64,000 nucleotides of DNA from Theropithecus gelada. Taxonomy: Eukaryota; Chordata; Mammalia; Primates; Cercopithecidae. A program made the position numbers and the translations under genes. Location of the stretch: positions 17,137,611 through 17,201,610 of the forward strand of contig NC_037668.1 in assembly GCF_003255815.1 (NCBI RefSeq), given 5' to 3'. The notes beneath the pieces were generated by a model. It saw only the letters and a list, made by a program, of their open reading frames with translations, had not been told where the DNA came from and searched no databases. The number at the start of each line of letters is the position of its first letter. Within the stretch, counting starts at the first letter, position 1. This document shows, piece after piece, positions 1-11,678 of this stretch.

Positions 1-482
1 GGGAACATATTTAACCAGATGCCTGGAGCATATGTTACAAAAACCACAGCCTCTTGCCTCACGGAGTTCAAACTCTGTTGGATATAAGACAATGGATGGT
101 GAATAACCATTCATAAGTGATAGCTACTATTTCAGAGCTTACTATGCCATCATTGTATTAGTATATAAGTAGACCTCACCAATCTCTAGTGTTAAGCACT
201 TCATGAACATCTCATTTAATCTTAAATTCTGTGAGGAGGAAGGTTCTATGATTTATAAATGGAAAATTTTATAAATGGGAAACTGAAGTTCTGAAGGACT
301 AACTCACAGAACAAGTGTTAAAGCCAAGGTTAGAGCCTAGGTCTGTTTGACTAAAGCACATCCTATATGCCTGCACTACACTGCTTCCCAGGGCCACTCC
401 CTAGTGGAAGAAATCAAATCTGGGGGCATACATGTATTGAGTTTTAAAGCATGTTCTAATCATTTGTTCTATCCTTTCACAG
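1..482 (+). other. OAZ3: OAZ3 intron with an old MIR SINE
   Basis: Upstream of the last OAZ3 exon I see no coding exon. Bases about 133-345 resemble a MIR element in plus orientation: a cluster with GTTAAGCACTTCATG, the stretch GGGAAACTGAAG, and a tail with AAAGCCAAGGTTAGAGCC, all typical of MIR cores. Confidence 0.5.
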
Positions 483-625
483 GTGCCCTGCTGCGGGCCT
501 TCAGCTACATGGGCTTTGAGGTGGTCAGACCAGGTCACCCTGCCCTCCCTCCCTGGGACAATGTCATCTTTATGGTGTATCCCCTTGAAAGGGATGTTGG
601 CCACCTGCCCAGTGAGCCTCCTTGA
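483..625 (+). CDS. OAZ3: OAZ3 last coding exon (C-terminal end of antizyme 3)
   Basis: Antizyme 3 is the testis-specific ornithine decarboxylase antizyme; the family binds ODC, blocks its dimerisation and limits polyamine synthesis in the cytosol. Only the last exon is in the window. An acceptor (TTTCACAG) ends at 482 and the exon is entered with two bases of a split codon. The frame reads ALLRAFSYMGFEVVRPGHP and ends LPSEPP before TGA at 623-625. These residues match the conserved antizyme C-terminal half, which contacts ODC. The programmed +1 frameshift typical of the family lies in an upstream exon outside the window. No in-frame break is seen. The gene converges on TDRKH. Identification rests on recognition of the protein and on synteny. 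Confidence 0.9.
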
Positions 626-745
626 ACGTGCTTATTCCAACGCTTTGAGGGGCTGGAAGCCTTGACACCTGGGAATCAGGGGCCCGAGATGTAATTCAGA
701 ACACCTTCCATCCTAGGAATAAAGGGTAGTTGCAATCATCAAGTG
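626..745 (+). other. OAZ3: OAZ3 3' UTR and polyadenylation region
   Basis: Short 3' UTR after the OAZ3 stop. A canonical AATAAA lies at 718-723 and a GT-rich stretch with a G-run follows at about 748-775, as expected downstream of a cleavage site. Cleavage near 740 is inferred. Confidence 0.7.
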
Positions 746-1512
746 TTCACTGTTTCTTGGGTGGGGGCGGGGGTGGGTAATAGGGTTGGCTGGAGTGGGA
801 CATACACCTTACAGAGCTAAATTCACTAAAAAGACCACAGGGACCTGAACTACAGAGGGAAAGTACCCAAGGATTTTTGGTTCCCTTTGCCTTCCTCCAT
901 GCCCCAAACCATTTCCTCATTTATTCTAACCATTTACTGAGCACTAATCAGTGAACTCCCTAGTTCAGAAAGACTAAGCTTTGTTGGGCTGTTTTTATCC
1001 ATATATTTCAGTTGAGGTGCTATAGATGTGGAGAAAACCAGAGAAGACACACAGATCTCTTGGCTTTGGTCCAAGTGGGGGATTCTCAACAGACAGAATA
1101 GGTAACATAGAAGAGGGCATTCCAGGGAGCAGGAAAAGTACTGGGTTATACTAGCAGAATGACAACCCATCAGAATGGGCTGTAAACAGGTCAGACTTAA
1201 AGGCATATTAAAGAAAAAGACTTTTATACATAGTAACAAACTGCAGGTAAGAATGAGACATTACTCATTTTCCAGGGTAGGAAGTCTTATGATTTATATC
1301 AGGGATCTCTATCTTAAGAGTAAAGGTTCCCTAAGGAACTCTGGTAGCACCAATTCCAGGGCTGAGCATGCTTCAGCGAGTTCATTGCAGCCAACATCTG
1401 AAACATCAAATAAATGGAAGTCCCTTAAAGATTCCTCCAAGACTACATGAACTACTTCCCAGAGCTGTTCCTTCACCAGAACCTTTCTGCTAATTGGTAC
1501 TGAGATTTTTCT

Positions 1513-1806
1513 TTTTTTTTTTTTTGGAGACAGCATTGGCTGTGTCACACAGGCTGGAGTGCAGTGGTGCAATCTTGGCTCACTCACTGCAACCTCTGCC
1601 CCCTGGGCTTAAGCGATCCTCCCACCTCAGCCTCTCAAGTAGCTGGGACCACAGGCACACACCACCACGCCTACTTTTTTGTATTTTTGGTAGAGATGGG
1701 GTTTCAGCATGGTGCCAGGCTGGTCTCGAACTCCTGAGCTCAAGCAATCTGCCCGCCTCAGCCTCCCAAAGCTTTGGGATTATAGGCGTGAGCCACCGGT
1801 GCCTAA
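1513..1806 (-). mobile_element. Alu element, antisense, with target-site duplication
   Basis: Dimeric Alu in minus orientation, starting with its reversed poly-A (T run). It is flanked by the 15-bp direct repeat TACTGAGATTTTTCT at 1498-1512 and 1807-1821, so the boundaries are exact. Confidence 0.95.
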
Positions 1807-2312
1807 TACTGAGATTTTTCTGAGAAAATAAATTTTGAGAATTGTGGTTGTGAGAAAATATAGTTGCCATGTAGTATATAGGTAGACTTCACTAATCCCT
1901 AAATTTAAAAGACCTGTGTGAGGCATCCTTACGTGTTAATTTTTAATTTTCTAGTTTATCTTGCTTTATCCTTAAGAAAAGTTCATTTCACTTGCCATTT
2001 TTCTACCATCCACATTACTATACATTTATATTTACTTCTAAGCACCTCAAGTACTTCAGGGCTCTCACTGGAGCGTCACAGCACTGTCAGAAATGGAAAG
2101 ATACTATAAGGAAACACGTTAAAATTTTGGAAAAAGTTTACAGTGGAGATCTACTCCTTAAAGATTCCTCCAAGACTACATGAGCTACTTACCAGAGCTG
2201 CTCCTAGAATCCAGGTTTCTCGAATCTTAATCTGGGCCTTTTCTTTTGAATAGTATAGGTGGGGTCTTATTCATATAGCCCAAACCTAAATTGGTTCTGG
2301 TTCTTAGTGAAT

Positions 2313-3048
2313 TTTTTGGTTTTTTTGAGACAAGGTCTTGCTCTGTTGCCCAGGCTGGCGGTGTGGTGGCATGATCTGGGTTCACTGCAACCTCCGCTTC
2401 CCAGGTTCAAGTGATTCTCGTGCCTCAGCCTCCTGAACAGCTGGGATTACAGGTGCCTGCCACCACACCCAGCTAATTTTTCTATTTTTTTTTTTTTTTT
2501 GAGACAGAGTCCCGCTCTGTCGCACAGGCTAGAGTGCAGTGGCGTGATCTCGGCTCACTGCAAGCTCCGTCTCCTGGGTTCACGCCATTCTCCTGCCTCA
2601 GCCTCCCAACTAGCTGGGACTACAGGCACCTGCCACCACGCCCAGCTAATTTTTTGTATTTTTAGTAGAAATGGGGTTTCACCGTGTTAGCCAGGATGGT
2701 CTCAATCTCCTGACCTCATGATCTGCCCGCCTTGGCCTCCCAAAGTGCTGGGATTACAGGCATGAGCCACCGTGCCCGGCTTTTTTTTTTTTTTTTGAGA
2801 CAGAGTGTCGCCCAGGCTACAGTGCAGTGGCGTGATCTCAGCTCACTGCAACCTCTGCCTCCCAGGTTCAAGTGATTCTCCTGCCTCAGCCTCCCAAGTA
2901 GCTGGGACGACAGGTGCATGCCACCACGCCCGGCTAATTTTTTGTATTTTTAGCAGAGATGGGGTTTCACCATGTTGGCCTCAAGTGATCTGCCTGCCTC
3001 AGCCTCCCAAAGTGCTGGGATTATAGGTGTGAGCTACCATGCCCAGCC
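2313..3048 (-). mobile_element. Cluster of three antisense Alus
   Basis: Three antisense Alu units abut: a partial one (2313 to about 2481), a full one (about 2486-2780) and another (about 2781-3048). Each begins with a T run followed by GAGACA. The outer flanks share AGTGAAT at 2306-2312 and 3049-3055, which suggests later Alus entered the A-rich tail of an earlier one. Confidence 0.9.
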
Positions 3049-3219
3049 AGTGAATGGTTATTTCTGAAGTGACTTTAGGAAAAGAATATGAATGTGTATA
3101 TGGGAGGGACACTTGCCTTTCTGTGAGGCAGTTGGCAGTTTTCACCAGATTTAGGCTCACAGCCTGCTTCCACCTTGTGATTCAATCAGAATTTGGTTTT
3201 AGAAAATTTTCTTGAGAAC

Positions 3220-3225
3220 TTTATT
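3220..3225 (-). terminator. TDRKH: Candidate TDRKH polyadenylation signal
   Basis: TTTATT on the plus strand reads AATAAA on the TDRKH strand, about 940 bases past the stop codon. It is the first canonical signal that I noticed in the 3' flank. Use of this signal is inferred. Confidence 0.5.
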
Positions 3226-4167
3226 CGGCAAAAAAATCCTCCGAATGATTTAAACAGAACTGTATACTCTTCCTCTCTCTCCACGGGTGTATATGTGTGT
3301 ATACATATAGATATTATACTAGCAATTTAGAAAATTTCCTGAGCCTCCTGTCTCCTTTCTACTTGTATTTTAACTAAAGGTTACGGAGAAATAGCCGAAG
3401 CAGTTTCAAAAGCCTGTCTCCAATAACATATCAGCAATTGAGGCTAGGAGGCAGTGTTCTCTTCCCACTTCCTGAGGCTTTTAAATATAATTATGCTAAT
3501 TTTTGCCTTTGCCTCCTGATTCAACTGGAGTCTTTGAGTTCACCACTCAAAAGCTTTCCTTAACCAGAGTCACCTGATAAGGTGAGTCAGAAGTCTGCAG
3601 AATCATCACTTCCAATGACCAAAGCCTGACTGTTTCCCAGCCTCGAAAAGGATACAGCCTAGCAGTAATGTGTATCATGACTGGTAGAGGGACTGAGCCT
3701 GACGCTGAATGGCCTGGAAGTAACACAGCAGTATTCAAACACTGGAGGGTTGGGGAGGGATCAGGAGGTGGAATGGGGGAGACACACTTGTAGTGTGGTA
3801 GTCCAATTTTTTGGTAGTCCAATGGGAGGAGAACATGAATTTGGTCCATAGCAAGCCAGACTGTATGTGTAATAAAGGAAGGACTGCATGGATCCTTTAT
3901 CATATACTCCTCTCCTCCAGGCACCAGTTCCTATGCCAAATCCTGCCAAAGACAGAAATACACAAAAAGCTTGAAAGTGCTCAATCTGAGAGCAAATTAA
4001 GCTGCAGGAAAGCAGCTGCAAAGAAGTATATTAAGACAGGGCACAGGGAACAGGGAATCAAAGCAAGTGCCCCACTGTCACCCTCATTACTTTCCTGTTG
4101 CTACAGATAAGATGATAGCTGCACTCACACAGCAAAGCAGATGGCTGAGCAAGCTGAAGCCCAGACT
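3226..4167 (-). other. TDRKH: TDRKH 3' UTR (inferred extent)
   Basis: Sequence between the TDRKH stop and the candidate AATAAA. It contains no Alu and no splice-bounded ORF; short ORFs on both strands lack codon-like character. Confidence 0.5.
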
Positions 4168-4220
4168 TCAGAGTAAGTAGTCATCTTCAAGGTTATCATC
4201 ACCAGACATGGAAGCAGCTT
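4168..4220 (-). CDS. TDRKH: TDRKH coding exon 12: acidic tail and stop
   Basis: EAASMSGDDNLEDDYLL then TGA (TCA on the plus strand at 4168-4170). Acceptor CAATAG. Confidence 0.94.
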
Positions 4221-7200
4221 CTATTGAAGAGAAAGAAGAAGGAGAAAGTTAGACACTGCTCTACTCTAGCAGGCACTGCCAGCGAGGCTCAAACGAAAAA
4301 TAGACCTCTTGGTGCTCAATGACCTGACTAGGAACCAAGCCTTCAATTAACCTCCCTAGTCTGGAACGACTGAATGAGAAAAGTTAATCTCCAAAGATGC
4401 TCTAAGGAGGAAATACTGCTTGTACCTGATAAGCTGAGGCAGGACAGGGTATGTGTTATCTCTCCAGAGTTCTTTTTGGTCTCAGTGAGCAAGGTGCTGA
4501 GAGAGGCATCTGTTTCTGTGGCCTGAGTGGATGAAAACAGTAAAAACGGAGGAACATGTTGGCTTTTAGGAAAAAAGAGGCCACCTTTCATTCTTCTCAT
4601 CGGACCTGGTTAAGGCAGTTGCATTTGGCTACCAAGAGGGACAAAATGCTCCTTTGGTCAACTACTGGAGGAGCTCAAAGTCCTCAGGAAAGCTAACACA
4701 GTATCAGGACTATAAGTCCTTAGTGTCTATGTGCTAGATTTGCCTGGAAGCAGCACCCTGTATAACTACAATGGCTCACCATGTCCTTCAACATGTCTGG
4801 GACAGCTCTGTTTTCTTCTATGTCTTCAGGAAGCTCAATTGCGTATCCTTTGTGTACTAATTCTAGCCCAATATCAAGTTTCTGAGAAGAAAAATGAAAA
4901 GGGAATGATGTTCTCTCAGTAAGCAAGGGCAAATTTGAGGAAACAAGGCAGAAGGACTGACACTTCAAAGACATTCCTTTGGTGAGATGGTGAGAAGGAT
5001 CTTAAAAGTAAGAGTAATATCAGATAAGGGTTTCTGAGAAAGAAAAAGTAAATTAGGCCATAAATATACTGAAGATATGGTAAGCAGTGAGTGAATACCA
5101 GTCTTACCTTCCCATTGCTAGTATCATATAAGTAGATCTTTGGCCAAGTTGAGATCCCAGTCTGGACATAGCTAGAGATTTTGGCTACCAGAGGCTTCCA
5201 GTCAGCACAATGAGTGAGTCTATCAAACTCATCCAAAGCTTCCTCTTCCCATTGGTCACCTGGCAAAAGATTGTAGGGGTTACTACAGATAGGGGTGGGG
5301 ATTATACCCTGGAGGGAAGCTGGAACTACCCTTTTCTACTCAGGAAGGCACCTGTGTCTTCTCTGGTCGGGTTGGGTCCGCCAGGCAAGTTTCTGGCTGC
5401 TGCTAGTGTTGGTGAGGAAAAGGCACCTGACTCCCCAGAATTCAAAAAGCCTGGGAATGTGAGAATTCCTTCCAATGAACTGTATGAAAGTTATTCTATT
5501 TGGAGGTAAGCTCAAAAGGTGGCATGACCAATTTACCTGAGGGAGCGATCCGTGCCAGACTACATTCTATTGCTTGAAATGGAAGGCTTAGGAAGTCACT
5601 CCTGAAGTAAAAGAAACTAAAATTAGAATCCTGGGGCCAGAAACATCTTCTTATATTGCTCTTTTAGAAAGAACCAACTAACATGAGATGATAACCATCT
5701 GCTCTCTGTAAACAGGTTCCCTTCCAAATCCCCCTGACAACTGCCAACAGCTCACCACTCTATGGCCAGAACTGAGTCAGTAGTTGGGATTCAGCTGAAC
5801 TCAGCACTGACCTGAGAGCCCTGAGGTCCTTCAGTGGGCAATCTCCATTATCTCCAAAGTCAACAAAGTAGAGGTCCAAGTTCCCATTCTCCAAGGTGCC
5901 AAGGACCCTGGCTCGATACCAGGAACCATTTGTAGGTAAAGGTGCTGCTACAATGTCTCCTACATGCACAGTCAAGTCTTCAGGCTATATGTGGGGAGGA
6001 GGAGAAAAGCAGAGTTACAAAGTGGTAGGTTCATAAACAGAATCACAGGTGGAAGAAAGAACAAGTAGCTACTCCACAGGGAAAGGAAGAGAATACAATG
6101 AAAAAGATCTGCCTTCTTTTCATTAAACCCCAGCCCTGTCCCTGTGGCAACTCACCACACTATTCTCATAGTGCTGGGTCATCTCGTTGACAAGCTTATC
6201 CAATTGCAGGCTGCGGGAGCCAACGATCTGGATCCAGAAGTGGTTAGGGTGTTCAGAAGCAGAGACGTAGACTTCTAGGTACTCATCAGCATGGAAACTG
6301 AAGTCAGGACTAGGGACTAAACACAGAGATAAGGATGGTGGCCACATTGGACCCATCTCTGGTTGGAATGAAGAGATTACACCAGGGCAGTGAGAAGTAC
6401 AAATACCAATGGCTGTTACCACTTTAAAATGGCAGGAGAGGCAACTGGATGAATCAAACAAGAATATCCTAAAGAAAGATACTAAGCTATCCTTTGTACC
6501 TTTCCATGTAACTGAGTAATAACAGCTTACATTCTTTGTCATGTGCTACGTATTCAAATCAGTCACCAATTATAAAGAAGGTAAACCTCCATATGCTAGC
6601 TGCAGCATGGATCAGTAAAAAGATATGTGGACAGCAACCTTTACGGACAGCGACGGATGTGGGCCTGTTCCAGATCCCATTCTACCAATGACTGCTTATG
6701 TCACCCTGGACAAGTCTGTGAGCTTCTTGGGGACCCAGGTCCTCTTTGCCCACGCTAGCACCTATGTATAGAAGAGATAGCTCACAGCTTTTTCTTTTTC
6801 AATAGTGATGTGTTTTTTTTTGTTTTTGTTTTTTTTTTTTTTGAGACGGAGTCTTGCTCTGTTGCCCAGGCTGGAGTGCAGTGGCCGGATCTCAGCTCAC
6901 TGCAAGCTCCGCCTCCCGGGTTCAGGCCATTCTCCTGCCTCAGCCTCCCGAGTAGCTGGGACTACAGGTGCCCGCCGCCTCACCCGGCTAGTTTTTTGTA
7001 TTTTTTAGTAGAGACGGGGTTTCACCGTTTTAGCCAGGATGGTCTCGATCTCCTGACCTTGTGATCCGCCCATCTCGGCCTCCCAAAGTGCTGGGATTAC
7101 AGGCTTGAGCCACCGCGCCCGGCCAATAGTGATGATTTTTAAAAACAATAATGAAACAGGCAATATAAAATCTCGCTGAGAATTTTACTTGTTGATAAAG

Positions 7201-10200
7201 TATGTCTAGGCTGGGCGTGGTGGCTCATGCCTGTAATCTCAGCACTTTGGGAGGCCAAGGAGGATGGATCATTTGAGGCCAGGAGTTTGAGACCAGCCTG
7301 TCCAACATGGTGAAACCCCATCTCTACTAAAAAATACAAAAATCAGTCGGGTGTGATGGTGTGCATCTGTGGTCTCATCTATTCAGGAGGCTGAGGCATA
7401 AGAATCGCTTGAATCTGGGAAGCAGAGGTTGCAGTGAGCTGAGATCACGCCACTGCACTCCAGCCTGGGAGACAGAGGAAGACTCTGTCTCGAAAAAAAA
7501 ATAAAAGTATGTCTAGAGAAACAATATCAGGTAAATCCAATTATTTGATGTATTACTCATTTGTTTCCTGTGTCAGCATTTCGCCATTTTCATCAGCTGT
7601 TTTATATTTAGAAAAATATTTATGTTTAGTATTAATTCAACTAAAATATTATTACCAGAAAGGATTATCTCTGATGATAGACATAAGTGTATTCATGAAA
7701 CAAGCTTTTTATTGCTTTCTATTTTGGGTAATCTAAGCCAGTATTTCTTTTTAAAAAAATATTTTTTTTTTTTTTTTTTTGAGACAGGGTCTCACTGTCA
7801 CCCAGGCCAGAGTGCAGCGGTGTAATCCCAGCTCACTGTAGCTTCGACCTCCTGGGCTCATGTGATTCTCCCATTTCAGCCTCTCAGGTAGCTGGGACCA
7901 CAGGTTGCGCCACCACGCCCTAAGCCAGTATTTCTTTTTCTTTTTCTTTTTCTTTTTTTCTTTAGCAGAAAACCTAGGTTATTTGTTAAGCTGTTACAAA
8001 AACAAAACAATTACCATTTGAAGTACTTTTAGGACTTTATCCCAGACTCATTTGTTCTGTTACAGAAACTAATCTAGAAGGTTGGAAATTAAAAGATATA
8101 ACCTAAGAGGTTATAACAGAGCAGGCTGGTAAAACATGGCAAAAGGAGCTCTCTCTTTCCCACCTTGTCTACTTATACCTCCAAGCTCCTGTGCATTCTC
8201 ATCACGTAGGTCTGCTAGCTCGTAAAAAATGCATACAGTGAAGGCAAGAATTATAGGCCTACTCAGAGGGTACCCAGACACAGAAAGTTTTGGGGCAAAT
8301 AATAAACTAGAAATATCCTCTTGGTTAATTCATCTTTGTTAATAAAGGTCACGTATCTATCTTTTGCTGGTGACAACTTATCTCAGTATAGTCTGTCTCA
8401 AGAAAGAAGTGGTTCAGGTTGGGTTTTGGAAAAGGAAGAAGACTTTCACCAACTTTGCTCCAGAGTGGAAGAGGCACCAAGTTCTCTCCTGCAATTAGGA
8501 GCAGAATCTTAAACCTGCATAAATCATTTTCAGTGATCAACATCTGTATCCTCAAATGTCAGCAACTATTGGTGTGGATTCTACCTCCATCCCATCTTCA
8601 TAACATCTTACTGAATCTTCTGTCCTGACCCCAGCCATATTATACTGGCTGGTCACAGACTGAGAAAGCATTCCTTCTAATCTCTCCAATGTCTAAGCCA
8701 GTATTTCTATGTTCTATGATTAATGGGCTCCCTCTTTGTTACATACTTTCAAACATGGACATCTCTGGGATGGCCTGGGCTCCAGACTTCTGAAAGCTGT
8801 CATCACTAGGTTTCTCCCAGGAACCTTCCTTTGGCACCACCACAGCCATGTTGCCTCCTCCTTTGGGTGGAGGAGTCACCAGGGGCGCAGCTGGCTCCAT
8901 GCTAGAACTGGTGTTTTTCCATAAAGCTGGCTCTCCAGCTCCACCTGGCTCTGTGATGTCTTCTCTCCTCACACTGATTGGCTGTTTGCGTGGGACTCTG
9001 GTTTCTGCAGAATGAGCAATTCTCTTTCGAAGTTCTTCATCTTCTGAAACTTTCTCCAGTATCAAATGCTGTGGAAAATAAGAGAAAGGCTGATACTCTG
9101 ACCCGGGATAGAGTAAAAGGATCTTCTCATGCTCAGGTATAACTCAAGTCTATTAGCTACTTGCCTTGGCTGCTGCCACTTCCTTCTGTGTTCCTGAGAT
9201 TTTTATAAGTCTTGATAGTAGTAATGTCCCTTCTGATTCTTTGTCACAGGTAATTTTGGCTCCAGAGGCCTTACAGATAGAACGAATCGTCTCGCCGCCT
9301 CTCCCTACATTAAACAATACATAAAAACCTGCCCTTCCCTCCTGGCCAACCTTAGCTACTGGAGAAAGCACTGTTTTGCATATACTAGGAGAAGAGAATC
9401 AGTTCTCATTTCTAAAGTGAACAAAATTCAAGATGTTGAATGGAAAGCAGGAGCTACTGAAATTATTACTGTGAAAAGGAGAATACCATATTCTTTGTTT
9501 TTTCCATTTTATTTAAACTCTACACTTTGGCTAATTTCATGTCATTTTCATTTTGACCACTCAGCATGGCCATATCAGGTCGTAAGATATGCTACATGGT
9601 GTGTCAGAACACTGGATCAAGGACAGGACATTTCTCTGCCTCTAACAGCAGCATTAAGCGATGCTCTAGGGGAAAGCATAAAAGGTACTCTCCAGAGCAC
9701 TATCTTAAAAGACTTGAGATAACATGAGCATCCTGAGCTTCCCTTTAAAAATCAATTATAAGGTAAATATAATACATCTACTAGAACCCATAAAGAATCA
9801 ATTTGTAAGGTTCAGATCACACAACTTTTTGAGGAAACAGGTTTGGTTTTACCACTAGTTCTGCAAACAGTAAACCTCTGGTCTCAATGCCCCTTTTTTC
9901 CCCCTCACATGGTAAAGGGGAACTAGGCCAGAAAAAATCCTTGGGAAGGTGTGAAAGAGAGGCAAAGGTAAAGAATAAAGGAAACAGTAGAGGAAGCCAT
10001 CCAGTGGTACCTATGATTCTGCCCACAGATCTCTGGGGAACTGAAAGCTGCTCAGACACTGGGGTATTCTCTGTCAGGATCTGATGGATTGCTGCTTTGG
10101 CCTTGCACACCTGAACAGGAAAACCACTGATAAGCAGCACTCGCTCATCGCCTACATCCTCTGTGTCCACATCAATCCGAGCACCTGTCTGTTTCCGCAG

Positions 10201-11594
10201 CTGCAAAGAAAAGGACATTTGGCAGTACATTCTGGAAGAGTTCCCTTTTGAGCCCAGCTATAGACACTCTAAAACAAACCCTGGAGGTAGATAGAGTTAG
10301 CCAAAGGCATCAGCTAATGCTATCTATACAACCAATCCTCAGTTACTTTATATACAACCTCAGTTGTTACTATCTATACAACCAGTCCTCACCTTATGGA
10401 AGGAAATTAGCAACAAATATAACCCCAAATAGCAGTGAATTCAAACCCATTTATCTTTGTGTTTAGAATCCTTTCCCCTCACTAATTTTATTTGGATTAG
10501 AGAATCAAATATTTTGTTTTCTTGACATTTCAGCTGAACAATGGAAGATGGTAAGAAGAACCAGGTAGTCATTCAATATTTACTGTCAATTAATGAGAGT
10601 TCATTAATTCCACAGTAGAAAAGGATAATTTGGCCAGGCACGGTGGCTCATGCCTGTAATCCCAGCACTTTGGGAGGCCAAGGCGGGTGGATCATTAGGT
10701 CAGGAGATAGAGACCATCCTGGCTAACACAGTGAAACCCTGTCTCTACTAACAATACAAAAAATTAGCAGGGCGTGGTGATGGGCGCCTGTAGTCCCAAC
10801 AACTCGGGAGGCTGAGGCAAGAGAATGGCGTGAACCCGGGAGGCGGAGCTTGCAGTGAGCTGAGATAGCGCCACTGCACTCCAGCCTGGGCGACAGAGCA
10901 AGACTCTGTCTAAAAAAGAATAAGAAAAGAAGAAGAAGAAGGAGAAGAAAGAGAAGGAGGAGGAGGAAGAAGAAGAAGGAAGAAGAAGAAGGAGAAGAAG
11001 GAGGAGGAGAAGGAGGAGGAGAAGGAGGAGAAGAAGGAAGAAGAAGAAAGAAGAAAGAGAAAGAAGAAAGAAGAAAGAAGAAGAAAGAAGGAAGGAGGAA
11101 GGAGGAAGGAGGAAGAAGAAAGAAGAAAGAAGAAAGAAGAAGAAGAAGAAGAAGAAGAAAATTCAAGCTATAACATGCTGACATTCACCCAGTCAAAAAC
11201 CCATATTTCAAACTAAGTCATCCTTTCTCTACGGAGAAGTACTCTTCTCTAGAAGGAAAGTCCAAAAAGTTTAGTTAGCTAAAAAGTTCCTCTATTTGTT
11301 CTTTTAAAAATATACATAGTGGCTGGGCCATCCCAGCACTCTGGGAGGCCAAGGCAGGCGGATCACCTGAGGTCAGGAGTTCAACATCAGCCTGGCCAAC
11401 ATGATGAAACCTCATCTCTACTAAAAATACCAAAAATTCGCCGGGCACGGTGGTGAGTGCCTATAATCCCAGCTACTCGGGAGGCTGAGGCAGGAGAATC
11501 ACTTGAACCCAGGAGGTGGAGGTTGCAGTGAGCTGAGATCATGCCATTGCACTGCAGCCTGGACAACAAGAACGAAATTCCATCTCAAAAAAAA

Positions 11595-11634
<40 letters not shown>

Positions 11635-11639
11635 TATTT

Positions 11640-11678
<39 letters not shown>

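Larger units (their letters stand above)
746..3200. other. Intergenic spacer between the converging OAZ3 and TDRKH 3' ends
   Basis: No gene is supported here. The spacer holds one full antisense Alu (1513-1806), a cluster of three antisense Alus (2313-3048), and a 50-bp direct duplication (1423-1472 and 2156-2205). The rest is unique A/T-rich sequence. Confidence 0.6.
6317..8746 (-). other. TDRKH: TDRKH intron between coding exons 5 and 6, repeat-rich
   Basis: Holds a MIR-like fragment near 6665-6770, a young antisense AluY, a sense Alu, a truncated antisense Alu and an unnamed insertion of about 760 bp with its own target-site repeats. No cryptic coding exon is supported. Confidence 0.7.

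Noticed and set aside
1494..3026. Several ORFs reading like LECSGAISAHCNLRLPGS
   Set aside because: These are the usual translations of antisense Alus, present at every Alu in the window.
6123..6542. Extended ORF around TDRKH coding exon 6
   Set aside because: Sequence before 6316 and after 6156 is intronic; GT and AG sites define the exon and preserve frame.
10723..11184. 153-codon minus-strand ORF rich in Leu, Ser, Phe and Pro
   Set aside because: Translation of an Alu and of the 240-nt purine tract.
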